A stretch of 64,000 nt of DNA from Streptomyces sp. Ag109_O5-10 (GTDB lineage Bacteria > Actinomycetota > Actinomycetes > Streptomycetales > Streptomycetaceae): positions 1 through 64,000 of the forward strand of contig NZ_FNTQ01000002.1 in NCBI RefSeq assembly GCF_900105755.1. Reading direction: 5' to 3'. The notes beneath the pieces are model-generated. The model did no database searches and was not told the DNA's origin. It worked only from the letters and a program-made list of their open reading frames with translations. A program made the translations under genes and the position numbers. Below, one piece after another: positions 49,591 to 57,767 of the stretch; within the stretch, counting starts at the first letter, position 1; each line of letters starts with the position of its first letter.

Positions 49591-50230
49591 GGACGGGTCT
49601 CCGTTTCGAAGATCGCGAACAGGTCGTGATCTTCGTAATCGTCGAGAGGACGCCGCGCGAGGCGATCGGTCCCCGGTTCACCCGACCGGCGGACCGGTCC
49701 CACCGCCGGAGAGTGGCCAGCCGGAGCTCCTCGGCGGGCGATGTACGTCGTTCTCGGCTCAGGCGCGCGGGACAGGGGCCCGCGAAGACTGGTGGGTGCC
49801 GGGGGAGTGGGCTGGGATGGGGCCGCTTCCGTCCAGCGTGTGGGGGCTGGACGGAAGCGGTGCGGTTCCCCCTTCGGTCGTTCTTCAGCACAAGGGGGCC
49901 GCGCGGCCTTCCGGACGGGAAGGTGTGACGCCGGGGGAGGCGTCCGTGTTCCATGGTGCGCCATCCCGGCACTGCCGCAATGACGGGTACGGTTTCGCCC
50001 TCAAAAGCGTTCATTCGCACACGATTTGGCCCTGTTTGTGGCTGTGATGGAGTAACGGGCCGTCCGGGCAGCGCGAGCGCCGGGATGCCATTGTTCCGTA
50101 ATCACATGATCGCGTTGAGTGTCCGGTGCCGGTCGCACCATGCTGTGCGCAGTTCCTCCGTGGCGCGTCAGCACCGCTGCGGAGGGACCTCCTTTCCGGA
50201 CCCCTTGATTCCCTTTCAGGGAAGGTGCGA
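49591..50230. other. Gap without a convincing gene
   Basis: Open frames here lack ribosome binding sites and typical composition. The stretch should contain promoters for the minus-strand nuclease and for the gene at 50231. Confidence 0.4.
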
Positions 50231-50464
50231 ATGAACAGCAGGCAGGTGATGACCGTGGCCGTCCTGGCCGTGGTCCTCGCGTGGAGCGCGGTGCTGGTCG
50301 CGCTCGGGCAGCTGGCGGCGGTCGCCGCGCTGCTGCCCTCACTCGGACTTCTCATCCAGCAGATCGTCACCGCCCTGGCCGGCTCTGGCCGTCCGGGCGT
50401 CCGGCCCGATACGCAGGCTGCGTCCCCGGCCGCGCCGGCCGGGAGCGAGGAGCTGCCGCGGTGA
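50231..50464 (+). CDS. Small two-helix membrane protein
   Basis: 77 residues, ATG 50231 with GGGAAGG upstream. Two hydrophobic segments (VMTVAVLAVVLAWSAVLVAL and AAVAALLPSLGLLIQQIVTA) and a Pro/Ala tail. Its stop overlaps the GTG of the HTH gene, a pairing repeated at 53363-54494. Function unknown. Confidence 0.6.
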   Translation: MNSRQVMTVAVLAVVLAWSAVLVALGQLAAVAALLPSLGLLIQQIVTALAGSGRPGVRPDTQAASPAAPAGSEELPR

Positions 50465-51375
50465 CCGAACCTGAACAGACCGGGGTGCCCGGGCAGGACG
50501 ACAGCGATCCTCCTGGAGCAGAGGCGCCTTGCCGTCGCGGGCGCCGGCCGGAGCCGATCGCCGAGGACGTCGGGGCGGCCCACCGCACGTGGCTGGAGCC
50601 CGTCCGCTCCCGGCTGGTCGCCAGCGGGCTGACCCTGGACGAACTGGTGGGCCTGTCCGGCTACTCCAAGACACGCCTGTCGGAACTCCTGCGTGGCAAG
50701 GGCTACTACCCGAGCTGGGAGATCACCTACAGCGTGGTCAAGGCACTGGACTTACCGCCGTGGCCGCTGCGCCGCCTGTGGACGGCGGCCGCCCGGGAGG
50801 CTGCCAAGAAACAGGGATGGATCGAGAACCGGATCCAGGCGGTGCAGCCGCTGGGACCCGAGCAGCCCCCGGTGGCACACCTCGCGTTCACGCAGGCCAT
50901 GCGCGAGCCCTACACCGCCTACGCACAAGCCTTCCTGCAGACCGAGGACCGTGCCCAGCGGGCGGTGGGGGAGACCTTCGACCTCCTGTGGCTGACCTGG
51001 GACGAGGCACTCGCCAGCGCGGACGTGAAGCGGCACGCCTGGCAGATGCTGCGCTCGCGGGTCATGGCCCGCGCCCTCCAGCGGGACGGCCACCCCGACC
51101 TCAGGCAGGCCGCCTTCTACACCGCCGCCCAGGCCGCCATCACCGACCTCGCCGAACGCACGGCCCACATCGACACGATGGCCCACTTCTTCGACGCCGT
51201 TGCCCGGCTGCCCCAGGACCAGATGGACGTCATCGTCCTGGCCCACCTGTGCGGGATCCGCCCCGCGGCGGTGCCCGGCATCGTCGGCCTGAGCCCGGCC
51301 ATGACCCACACCCTGGACCACCACGCCCGAGGGGCCCTGAGCGACCTCTACCTCCGCGACCACACCTGGGAGTGA
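50461..51375 (+). CDS. XRE-type HTH protein with sigma-region-4-like C-terminus
   Basis: 304 residues, GTG 50461. An N-terminal helix-turn-helix (LTLDELVGLSGYSKTRLSEL, then LRGKG) is followed by a helical middle and a C-terminal segment LPQDQMDVIVLAHLCGIRPA, then AVPGIVGLSPAMTHTLDHHA, with the spacing of sigma-70 region 4. Streptomyces has many such HTH/sigma-like proteins paired with a downstream hypothetical gene, as here. Likely a transcription regulator; partner unknown. Confidence 0.65.
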   Translation: MTEPEQTGVPGQDDSDPPGAEAPCRRGRRPEPIAEDVGAAHRTWLEPVRSRLVASGLTLDELVGLSGYSKTRLSELLRGKGYYPSWEITYSVVKALDLPPWPLRRLWTAAAREAAKKQGWIENRIQAVQPLGPEQPPVAHLAFTQAMREPYTAYAQAFLQTEDRAQRAVGETFDLLWLTWDEALASADVKRHAWQMLRSRVMARALQRDGHPDLRQAAFYTAAQAAITDLAERTAHIDTMAHFFDAVARLPQDQMDVIVLAHLCGIRPAAVPGIVGLSPAMTHTLDHHARGALSDLYLRDHTWE

Positions 51376-51385
51376 CCACCCCGCC

Positions 51386-52501
51386 ATGACCCTCATCGAC
51401 GACCTCCTCGCACAGTCCCGACTGCTGCCCGACCCCCAGGTCCCCGCCGACGTCATCCCCTACGACGACACCGCCTACCCCGCCTTCACCGACGACGGCC
51501 TGCTCCTGTGGGACGGCGACGGAGGCGACGTCGCCGACGACGTCGCCGCCCAGAGCCTGGCCGCCCTGTGCGAAGCCGTCCTCACCCACTGCACCCCCGA
51601 CCAGCTCGCCGACTTCCTCACCGACCAACTGCCCCAGCCACGCGCCGCCTGGATCCTCGGTTGTGCCCTGCAACTCGCCGGCGCCGACGACGGAGCCCGC
51701 TTCTGGTGGCAGTACGCCGCCGGCGCCGGCGACGAAGCCCCCTCCTACTGCCTCTACCTCCTCCACCTGGCCCGCGGCGACATCCACGCCGCCGCCCTGT
51801 GGCAGGCCCAGGCCGGCCCCCACACCCCCGACGCCGACCTCAACAATGACGCCCCCGCCTACCGGATGATGACCGCCGACACCAGCATGCCCACCGTCCT
51901 GCGCATCCTCAGCCGCCTCACCCGCACCCGCCCCCGCCGCCACACACCGACCGCGAACGCCGTCATCGACTTCGTCGCCACCGCCGTCGCCATCGGCTAC
52001 GACATCCACCCCGACCTCGAAATCCCCGTCCCCGGACCCCACTTCGCCGAACACCTCGAAATCATCATCGCCGCCACCACCCCCACACCCGCCCGCACAC
52101 AGACAGCACGCATCCCCGCCCCACGCCGCCCCCGCCCCAAGACCCCCGTCACCCCGGGCGGAGAGCAGGCACAGCCCAACCGGCCCGCACCGCCCACCAC
52201 CGACGGACAACCGCCTACCACCGCCCAGGAACACGACCGGCTGCTCGTCGAAGTCACCACTGCCGGCCACGAACCAGAAATCGCCTCCAGCTTCTTTAAA
52301 GAAGCCGTCGCCGTGTGCGGGAGGACCGCCACCGCCGCCCGGACACCCGATCCCGACACCCATGGCACCCGCAGCTACTACCTGGACCGCTACCGCCCTC
52401 GCCCGCAACGGACACGCACAATGCCGTTCTCACCCGCCCCCTCGGGATTCGGCACCAAGCCATCGGCCGGCGCCGGAGCACCACGCCCCCATGCGCTATA
52501 A
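51386..52501 (+). CDS. Hypothetical protein paired with the HTH regulator, 371 aa
   Basis: ATG 51386 lies 10 bp after the regulator. The N-terminal 170 residues are helical, with TPR-like pairs (LCEAVLTHCTPDQLADFLTD, AWILGCALQLAGADDGARFW). A Pro/Thr/Arg-rich disordered region occupies about 230-300. The C-terminus after 330 looks like low-quality sequence, so the end may have been altered. Unrecognised, but gene pairs of this kind recur in Streptomyces. Confidence 0.55.
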   Translation: MTLIDDLLAQSRLLPDPQVPADVIPYDDTAYPAFTDDGLLLWDGDGGDVADDVAAQSLAALCEAVLTHCTPDQLADFLTDQLPQPRAAWILGCALQLAGADDGARFWWQYAAGAGDEAPSYCLYLLHLARGDIHAAALWQAQAGPHTPDADLNNDAPAYRMMTADTSMPTVLRILSRLTRTRPRRHTPTANAVIDFVATAVAIGYDIHPDLEIPVPGPHFAEHLEIIIAATTPTPARTQTARIPAPRRPRPKTPVTPGGEQAQPNRPAPPTTDGQPPTTAQEHDRLLVEVTTAGHEPEIASSFFKEAVAVCGRTATAARTPDPDTHGTRSYYLDRYRPRPQRTRTMPFSPAPSGFGTKPSAGAGAPRPHAL

Positions 52502-53362
52502 GCGATCTCGAGTTGGCGCCGGACTCCGGCTGGCTGGTGTCGCGCTGGTGATCCCAAGGAAAGACGCCTCCGCTTCCTGTCCGGTCCTTCGGGGACTCAG
52601 CGTCGACGGTCTCCGGGGCACGGTCAAATGCCTTTCAGCGCGTGGAACTGCCGCGCGGCCGTGAGTTGGCGGCCTTTCGGGCGTTGGTTCTGTTCACGAG
52701 TTCCGAAGACAATGCGCACGGGAGGCGCCCGGCCCGGGCTGTGGTCGGTGTCCGCGAGAACGGGAGGCGCCTCACGTTCACGTGAACAGAGCCAAGGGTC
52801 GGGGGGCGGCTGACTCACTCGTGCTCGCACCCACGTACCGCTCTACCTGACCGAATAACACGAGAAGCCGGCCCCGCAGCTGCGGGGCCGGCTTCTCGCT
52901 GGGCAGTTCACGGGCCAACGTGATTCTGCCGGATCTCCCTGTTCAGCCTGTCGAGCCAGGAGCAGTCCCGGGAGCACGCCGACATGTCGGCGTGATGCGC
53001 ATCGTCGCAGGAAGCAAGCTGATCGACAAGGGAGAGTGGGACGAAGCGAGATGAACTCAGCTTTTACGAATGATCATGATCGTTTAGGGGAGAGCCCTGC
53101 GGAGGAGTGCGGCTGGTCAAGGGGTTGATGCAGGATGTCCCGTCCCGATTGCTGAATTTACCGGCCGGTAGGGTCAGGTATCAGATGGCGGTACGGACAA
53201 GCCTCTATTCGGCAGATTGGCACGGAGCGTGCCACGAGGGTGACAGGATGCTGTCCGCTCGGAACAGGGCCAACTGGGCTGAGCGCAAGAGTACTTGAGC
53301 CAGGAGCTTCCGGCGGCGACGTGCTGCATGTGCCGCCGGAAGTCCCGAACAAGGAGCCTGTC
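52502..53362. other. Gap with a strong terminator; no confident gene
   Basis: Small frames exist on both strands without support. It includes a 12-bp palindrome GTTCACGTGAAC (52776-52787), the hairpin at 52861-52898, and an A/T-richer patch at about 53040-53095 that may be a promoter. Confidence 0.4.
52861..52898. terminator. Perfect 19-bp palindromic hairpin
   Basis: CGAGAAGCCGGCCCCGCAG and its complement with no loop bases, flanked by AACA and CTGGG. It is a strong, probably bidirectional, terminator lying 360 bp from the nearest plus-strand gene end, so some unseen transcript may end here. Confidence 0.65.
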
Positions 53363-53626
53363 ATGTCTGATCTTCATCTTGCACACGACGTGCGCACTGT
53401 TTCCATGCCCAGGCGGCTCGGAGGTGGCGAAGCCGCCGTCATCATGACCGTTCTCGTACTGGCCGGTGTCCTCGCCCTGACCGGAAGGCCGGTCATCGAC
53501 ATCCTGCAACTTTTGGCCGGCGCCGGACTGCTCGCGGTGGCTCTAGTCACGGTGGCTGGCGCCAGCCCCCTGCACGGTCTTGGCCGTGCCGCACGGGCAC
53601 TCCTGTCCTCCGGCGTGCAGCGCTGA
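53363..53626 (+). CDS. Small two-helix membrane protein, 87 aa
   Basis: ATG 53363 with AAGGAG upstream. Two hydrophobic segments (AAVIMTVLVLAGVLALTG and ILQLLAGAGLLAVALVTVAG). It is followed after 13 bp by an HTH gene, mirroring the pair at 50231-51375. Function unknown. Confidence 0.6.
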   Translation: MSDLHLAHDVRTVSMPRRLGGGEAAVIMTVLVLAGVLALTGRPVIDILQLLAGAGLLAVALVTVAGASPLHGLGRAARALLSSGVQR

Positions 53627-53639
53627 ACGGGACGACGCT

Positions 53640-54494
53640 ATGGCACGTCCAGAAAAGCCGCTCGGTAGCCGGAAGAGCGCAGTGGTCGAACTGGCGGGGT
53701 ACCTGCGAGAGGGGCGCCGCCACCCCTACTCGGCACTCGCCGCCCGGGCTGGCGACTACAGCGCCACGACGCTGCAGCGCGCAGCATCCGGTCAGTGTCT
53801 CCCGCGCCGGGAAGTAGCCCGGGCCTACGCGCACGCCTGCGGACTCGACATCGATCGCGTCGATCGATTGTGGGAGGCCGCGTACCGCGAAAAGCAGCGA
53901 GCGGAGCGAGGCGTGTCTCTTCCCCAGGGTCTGCCTCCCCACCTGGTCCACAACGTTGCGGACCTGAGTAGTGCCCTGGTGGCCCTGCACGCGAAGCACG
54001 GCGGTCCCAGTATCAGGCTCATGCACAAGAGGGCGCGTCGATACGAGGACGAGTGCATGCCGCTGTCCACCTCCACCCTTCACCGCATTCTTAGCCGCGC
54101 CACGGTGCCAGCCTCGAACGCCGGCCTGCGCGCGTTCCTGTACGGCTGCGAAGTGCCTTCACCTCAGCACCAGCTCTGGGAGCGGGCTGCGACACGGGCG
54201 CGACGGAACCACCGTCTGGACATGGCGAGAGCCCAGGAGGCTATGGCCGTTTTGGAGGCGGAGTTCGCCGATGGCGAGGGAAGACAGCTCTCCCCGGAGC
54301 AGGCCAAACAACTGCTGCGGGGCGCGGGTTACCGTCCCGCCGAGCCCTACCACGGCTTCAGTGCACCCTGGACGGTCCGCTGTACGACCTGTCAGGGCTT
54401 GCAGCGGGTGATGCTTTCGGCGGCCGCTCAGGGACAAGCCCGGTGCCGGGTCTGCCAGAGCACGGACCCGAATCAACCGGACGTACTCAGCTGA
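53640..54494 (+). CDS. HTH regulator with C-terminal zinc ribbon
   Basis: 284 residues, ATG 53640. An N-terminal helix-turn-helix (YSALAARAGDYSATTLQRAA) and a second HTH-like segment further on (LSTSTLHRILSRATVPASNA) are followed by a C-terminal ribbon CTTCQGLQRVMLS with CRVCQS. Two HTH units plus a zinc ribbon suggest a DNA-binding regulator. It pairs with the small membrane protein upstream. Confidence 0.65.
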   Translation: MARPEKPLGSRKSAVVELAGYLREGRRHPYSALAARAGDYSATTLQRAASGQCLPRREVARAYAHACGLDIDRVDRLWEAAYREKQRAERGVSLPQGLPPHLVHNVADLSSALVALHAKHGGPSIRLMHKRARRYEDECMPLSTSTLHRILSRATVPASNAGLRAFLYGCEVPSPQHQLWERAATRARRNHRLDMARAQEAMAVLEAEFADGEGRQLSPEQAKQLLRGAGYRPAEPYHGFSAPWTVRCTTCQGLQRVMLSAAAQGQARCRVCQSTDPNQPDVLS

Positions 54495-54570
54495 CCTGTC
54501 GGGCTGCACCTCGGGGCCTCTGCCAGGTCCGAAACGGTCACCAGATCGCGCCCTGGGGCGCATCCTGAGT

Positions 54571-54598
54571 CGCACCCCGGGTCGCGTCCTGGGGTGCG
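54571..54598 (+). terminator. Hairpin after the HTH/zinc-ribbon gene
   Basis: CGCACCCC and GGGGTGCG around a 12-base loop, 77 bp after the stop codon. Confidence 0.4.
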
Positions 54599-54918
54599 CC
54601 GACCACGGCCCCGACCATGGTCCAGCACCCGTGGTGACCTGCGGTCATGCGCCGGATCCACAGCGCGTCACGTGCCGACTACTGTGATCGACCAGTGGGA
54701 GGACAACGCCCTGCTCGGCGTGCTGTAGACGTATGGACTTCCAACCACGCACGCATCTACGGATGCCCATGGATGGAGTAACCAGCCTTCTGACCTGCGG
54801 GTTCAGGTTGAATCCGGCTTAAAGGTGGTAAAGTTTTATGTGTCGACTGGGGGTTGCTCCAGTCGCGCAGAGAGACCCGGCCCGGCGGCATCCGAGCCAG
54901 GCCCCTCCACGCAGTTCA

Positions 54919-54951
54919 CGAGCCCGGTCGAGCGTCATGCGGCCGGGCTCG
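54919..54951. terminator. Hairpin, 9-bp perfect stem
   Basis: CGAGCCCGG and CCGGGCTCG around a 15-base loop. It may terminate the minus-strand small gene at 55012-55137 or a plus-strand small RNA. Confidence 0.45.
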
Positions 54952-55011
54952 CTGTGTTCGCAGCGGGACCGTGAACCGATTTCGACCGGTCGTGCGGCGG
55001 ACTCAGTGACG

Positions 55012-55137
55012 TCACTGAGTGAACTGCACCGCCAGCGCGATGATTGCCACCAGCAGACTTGCCACCGCCAGGAGGACCTGCCACCTATCCGGCTCGGGCC
55101 ACTTGTCCCTGTTGGGCTTGTCATAGGGCGCGCTCAT
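55012..55137 (-). CDS. Small single-helix membrane protein, 41 aa
   Basis: ATG 55137 with GAGGTGG upstream. The N-terminus is polar (APYDKPNRDKWPEPDRW) and the rest one membrane helix (LLAVASLLVAIIALAVQF). Similar tiny proteins are widespread in Streptomyces and of unknown role; a membrane toxin is one possibility without evidence. Confidence 0.5.
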   Translation of the reverse strand: MSAPYDKPNRDKWPEPDRWQVLLAVASLLVAIIALAVQFTQ

Positions 55138-55472
55138 CAGTACCACCTCACTTTCTCCTCCGGCCCGGCACCACGCTGTACTGGTCCCGGAGGTCTGTGA
55201 ACTGGGCGCCAAGGCAACTCAGTTCGGGAGGATCCGTGAGGCAGGATCAGAATACCTTGCTTTCGAAGGGTAGGGGTGACCTAGGCCACGCAAGTTTTGA
55301 TGTCGACCCGGTCACAACCGTAGAATCAAAGGCAGCGGTCTTGGTCGTGCTCTAACAACCTTAGGCAGGGCACTGCGTCCACCTGCGAACGTGTGGGGGT
55401 AGGGCAGCCTATTTCAGTGCACACCTCAATGCTGTGTCGCTGCCGGGGACTTGTCTCTTTTGGGGTCCCGAG
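55138..55472. other. Gap without recognised features
   Basis: Somewhat lower GC than surroundings; no gene, hairpin or repeat stands out. It precedes the recombinase remnant and may contain decayed parts of it. Confidence 0.35.
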
Positions 55473-55817
55473 TTGGCACCTCACACGAGCCGGACCGTAG
55501 CCAAGCTCCGCCGCGGCCGCCGCATCAAGGGAGAGTAGGGCCAGTACGCCTACGGCGCCCCGCCGTACGGCTGGCAGGTCCACAAGAAGGAACTGACCGA
55601 GGAGGAGGTGGAACAGGGTGGCCGCGCCGGCGCCCGACAGCTCCGCGACGAGGAAGAACTGTCGCTCCGCGAAATCTGCGCGGTCCTGGAAGCCGAGGAC
55701 ATTCGCCCCAAGGGCGGGGAACGCTGGCACCCGTTGACCGTCCGTGGGATGCTCGCCAACTCCAGCGACCTGCTGCCGACCACCCTGCGCCAGCGCGCCA
55801 CGCGGGCAATGAGCTGA
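55473..55817 (+). pseudogene. Remnant of a serine recombinase
   Basis: The frame reads VAKLRRGRRIKGE, stop, GQYAYGAPPYGWQV, then a long helix (LREICAVLEAEDIRPKGGER). KLRRGR...YGAPPYGW with the following coil is the post-catalytic region of large serine recombinases/resolvases. The catalytic domain is missing and TAG at 55536 interrupts the rest, so it is dead. It marks a former integration or resolution event. Confidence 0.65.
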
Positions 55818-56205
55818 ACCCTCGTCGGGAAAGGACGAACAGAGCATCACACGCCAGAAAGCTTCGTGATGCTTATCACCAGCTCAGAGGCAGAAGCGGC
55901 CCCGGACCAGGCAGTGCGGCAAGGCCCTGGCCTGCAGCTTTCCTCCAAGACCTGGGAGAGAGCAGACCTCGGAACAGAAGGTAACCCAACTTTCAGCGGT
56001 CGTTCCCCCGGGTCCCCTCTGAGCCCCCTTTGGGCCGCCTGACTGGGCAACTGACCTGCAGCGAAGGTGTGTTGAGCCCAGTACCTTTTGTCACCTCAAC
56101 GACCTGGAAAGGCGGGGAAGCTCGGTCAGAGCGGCCAAGCAACAGCCGTGCCTCCCCGCCGCGTCACCAGGCTCGTCCCGGTACAAGGAGAAGGAGCCCA
56201 GCAAG
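55818..56205. other. Gap without a convincing gene
   Basis: No frame with ribosome binding site or typical codon use; no strong hairpin was found. Confidence 0.35.
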
Positions 56206-56415
56206 GTGACCAACCTTGACACAGCCGATCGCAGAGGGAAACTCCAGCCCACGAGTGCCGCACTGGCATGGGCGCCGTACATCATCGCCGCCCTTGCACT
56301 GTGCGCGGCCGTCACCGTCGCAGCGGTCGGCGGTCCGACGCCGTTGGCCGTTGCACTTGCTGGAGCGGCGGTCCTGGGCGGAGGGGTGCAGATCACTGTG
56401 CACATCCGCCGGTAA
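56206..56415 (+). CDS. Small two-helix membrane protein, 69 aa
   Basis: GTG 56206 with AAGGAGAAGGAG upstream. Hydrophobic segments WAPYIIAALALCAAVTVAAV and PLAVALAGAAVLGGGVQITV follow a polar start. Function unknown. Confidence 0.6.
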   Translation: MTNLDTADRRGKLQPTSAALAWAPYIIAALALCAAVTVAAVGGPTPLAVALAGAAVLGGGVQITVHIRR

Positions 56416-56541
56416 TGACGGTCGGTGGGCTTCGACACTTGATCTTGGACTACGGGGAAAATGCCGTCGTTGCGCTGGGGCATCTGGTTGGCTGCGGCGA
56501 GGACGGGACACCCCGTACGGCAACCTTCGAGGGGCGACGGC

Positions 56542-56748
56542 ATGGCGACAGGCACTGTGAAGTGGTTCAACGCGGACAAGGGCTACGGCTTCATCACGCA
56601 GGACGACGGGGGCCCGGACCTGTTCGTGCACTACGCCTCGATCCAGACCGACGGTTTCAAGGTGCTGGCTGAGGGGGCCAGGGTCGAGTACGGCGTCATC
56701 GAGGGGCGCAGGGGGCCGGAGGCGAACCGGGTCGTCACGATCGGTTAG
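56542..56748 (+). CDS. Cold-shock-domain protein
   Basis: 68 residues. TGTVKWFNADKGYGFITQDD and DLFVHYASIQTDGFKVL carry the RNP1 (KGYGFI) and RNP2 (LFVHY) motifs of CspA-type single-stranded nucleic-acid binders. RBS GAGGGG precedes ATG 56542. It acts as an RNA chaperone; a plasmid-borne copy is not unusual in Streptomyces. Confidence 0.9.
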   Translation: MATGTVKWFNADKGYGFITQDDGGPDLFVHYASIQTDGFKVLAEGARVEYGVIEGRRGPEANRVVTIG

Positions 56749-56835
56749 CTGGGCCGCGCGCCCGGCTCCTGGCCACGGGCGAGTGGCGGGCGCGCATGCT
56801 TACCTGGTCTGACCGATCAGATTGACCTGGCAATT

Positions 56836-56997
56836 GTGACGGAGCACCGTAGTTTGCGAGTGATCGCCCAGAACCCGCTGGTCGCGGACATCGCGACCGA
56901 CGGGGTGGAGGTCTCCGTCGAGCGGGACGATCCGCCGCGGCCGGCGCCCCGCCGACCGCGGGCGCTGCCTCCGGGACGTCCCCGGCTGCCTCGTTGA
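56836..56997 (+). CDS. Possible small protein, 53 aa
   Basis: GTG 56836, without a good ribosome binding site. VIAQNPLVADIATDGVEVSV looks protein-like; the end is Pro/Arg-rich. It may be a fragment of a larger gene. Weak support. Confidence 0.25.
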   Translation: MTEHRSLRVIAQNPLVADIATDGVEVSVERDDPPRPAPRRPRALPPGRPRLPR

Positions 56998-57011
56998 CCG
57001 CCGCCCTCGCT

Positions 57012-57081
57012 GATCAGTTCCGCGTATCTGGCTGCGTCCAGGAGTCGATCAATTCCGCGTATCTGGCTGCGTCCAGGAGTC
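57012..57081. repeat. Tandem 35-bp duplication in the 3' end of gcvH
   Basis: Copies 57012-57046 and 57047-57081 differ at one base (GATCAGTTCC versus GATCAATTCC at their starts). The length is not a multiple of three, so it changes the reading frame. Confidence 0.85.
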
Positions 57082-57418
57082 CCGTCACGCTTGCGGGGTC
57101 ATCCGTTCGCAGCTCAACGAACCAGCCTTCGCCGAAGGGGTCCGAATTAACTACCTCGGGCTGGACGTTAAGGACGTCGTTCACCGCAAGGATCTCACCG
57201 CTCACGGGGGCAAGCATGGCCGTCATGGCCTTCGTTGACTCCACCTCGGCCATCGGCTCCCCGACAGACACCCTCCTGCCGACTTCTGGAAGGTTGACGA
57301 GGACCACGTCGTTCAACTGCTCCTGGCAGAAATCCGTCATGCCCACCCTGACAGTGTGATCACCAGTTCCGGTTACCCACATGTGTTCTTGGCTGTACCT
57401 GAGGTCCTCAGGAATCAT
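57014..57418 (-). CDS. gcvH: Glycine cleavage system H protein with altered C-terminus
   Basis: 134 residues. LRYSQEHMWVTGTGDHTVRV, DVVLVNLPEVGRRVSVGEPM and VESTKAMTAMLAPVSGEILA contain the H-protein fold with the lipoylated Lys in ESTKAMT. It shuttles the aminomethyl group among P, T and L proteins, none of which is in the window. A 35-bp tandem duplication at the 3' end shifts the frame so that the last residues read SWTQPDTRN instead of the likely original ELISEGG-type end. Probably still folds, since the change is terminal. Confidence 0.8.
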   Translation of the reverse strand: MIPEDLRYSQEHMWVTGTGDHTVRVGMTDFCQEQLNDVVLVNLPEVGRRVSVGEPMAEVESTKAMTAMLAPVSGEILAVNDVLNVQPEVVNSDPFGEGWFVELRTDDPASVTGLLDAARYAELIDSWTQPDTRN

Positions 57419-57720
57419 CAGCTCTCCATTCGCTCACTGCGGTGATCCAGATCGTCACCTGTCCCGAATGACAGGGTATGTCCGCTCGGGTGGAACGAGC
57501 GGCTTGAGCGAGAGGACACGTCTCCAGACTGGCGGCGTTCGCGGTGGAACCACCCGCCGGGGCCTGCCTCCAGGGAATGGCCGGCTGTCTGCCTGCGTTA
57601 CAGAGAGCGTGGTTGTGGAGGGGACAGTGTCCCCGGGCCTCACGTATTGCCCATGGGGACGATCGTTCGGCTGAAGCCTCATGGAGCCTTTCGCCGCGTA
57701 GGCGACCGCCCTTCACGACC
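57419..57720. other. Gap without a convincing gene
   Basis: It should hold the gcvH promoter. Frames on both strands have no support. Confidence 0.4.
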
Positions 57721-57754
57721 ACGGCCCGTCCCGCGATTTTCAGGGACGGGCCGT
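57721..57754 (-). terminator. Perfect 12-bp hairpin after the helicase gene
   Basis: ACGGCCCGTCCC and GGGACGGGCCGT around a 10-base loop, 13 bp after the helicase stop on the minus strand. Confidence 0.65.
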
Positions 57755-57767
57755 TTCCGCAGCGGTG

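Larger units (their letters stand above)
54495..55011. other. Gap with hairpins and a possible small RNA
   Basis: CGCACCCC/GGGGTGCG (54571-54598) could end the preceding gene. An A/T-rich patch at 54815-54840 is followed by CGACTGG...CCAGTCG and by the hairpin at 54919-54951, so a short structured transcript of roughly 110 bases is possible. No coding frame is convincing. Confidence 0.35.

Noticed and set aside
52776..52787. GTTCACGTGAAC, similar to the chromosomal parS
   Set aside because: One base pair per arm shorter than GTTTCACGTGAAAC and single; the plasmid has its own, different, parS-like repeats.
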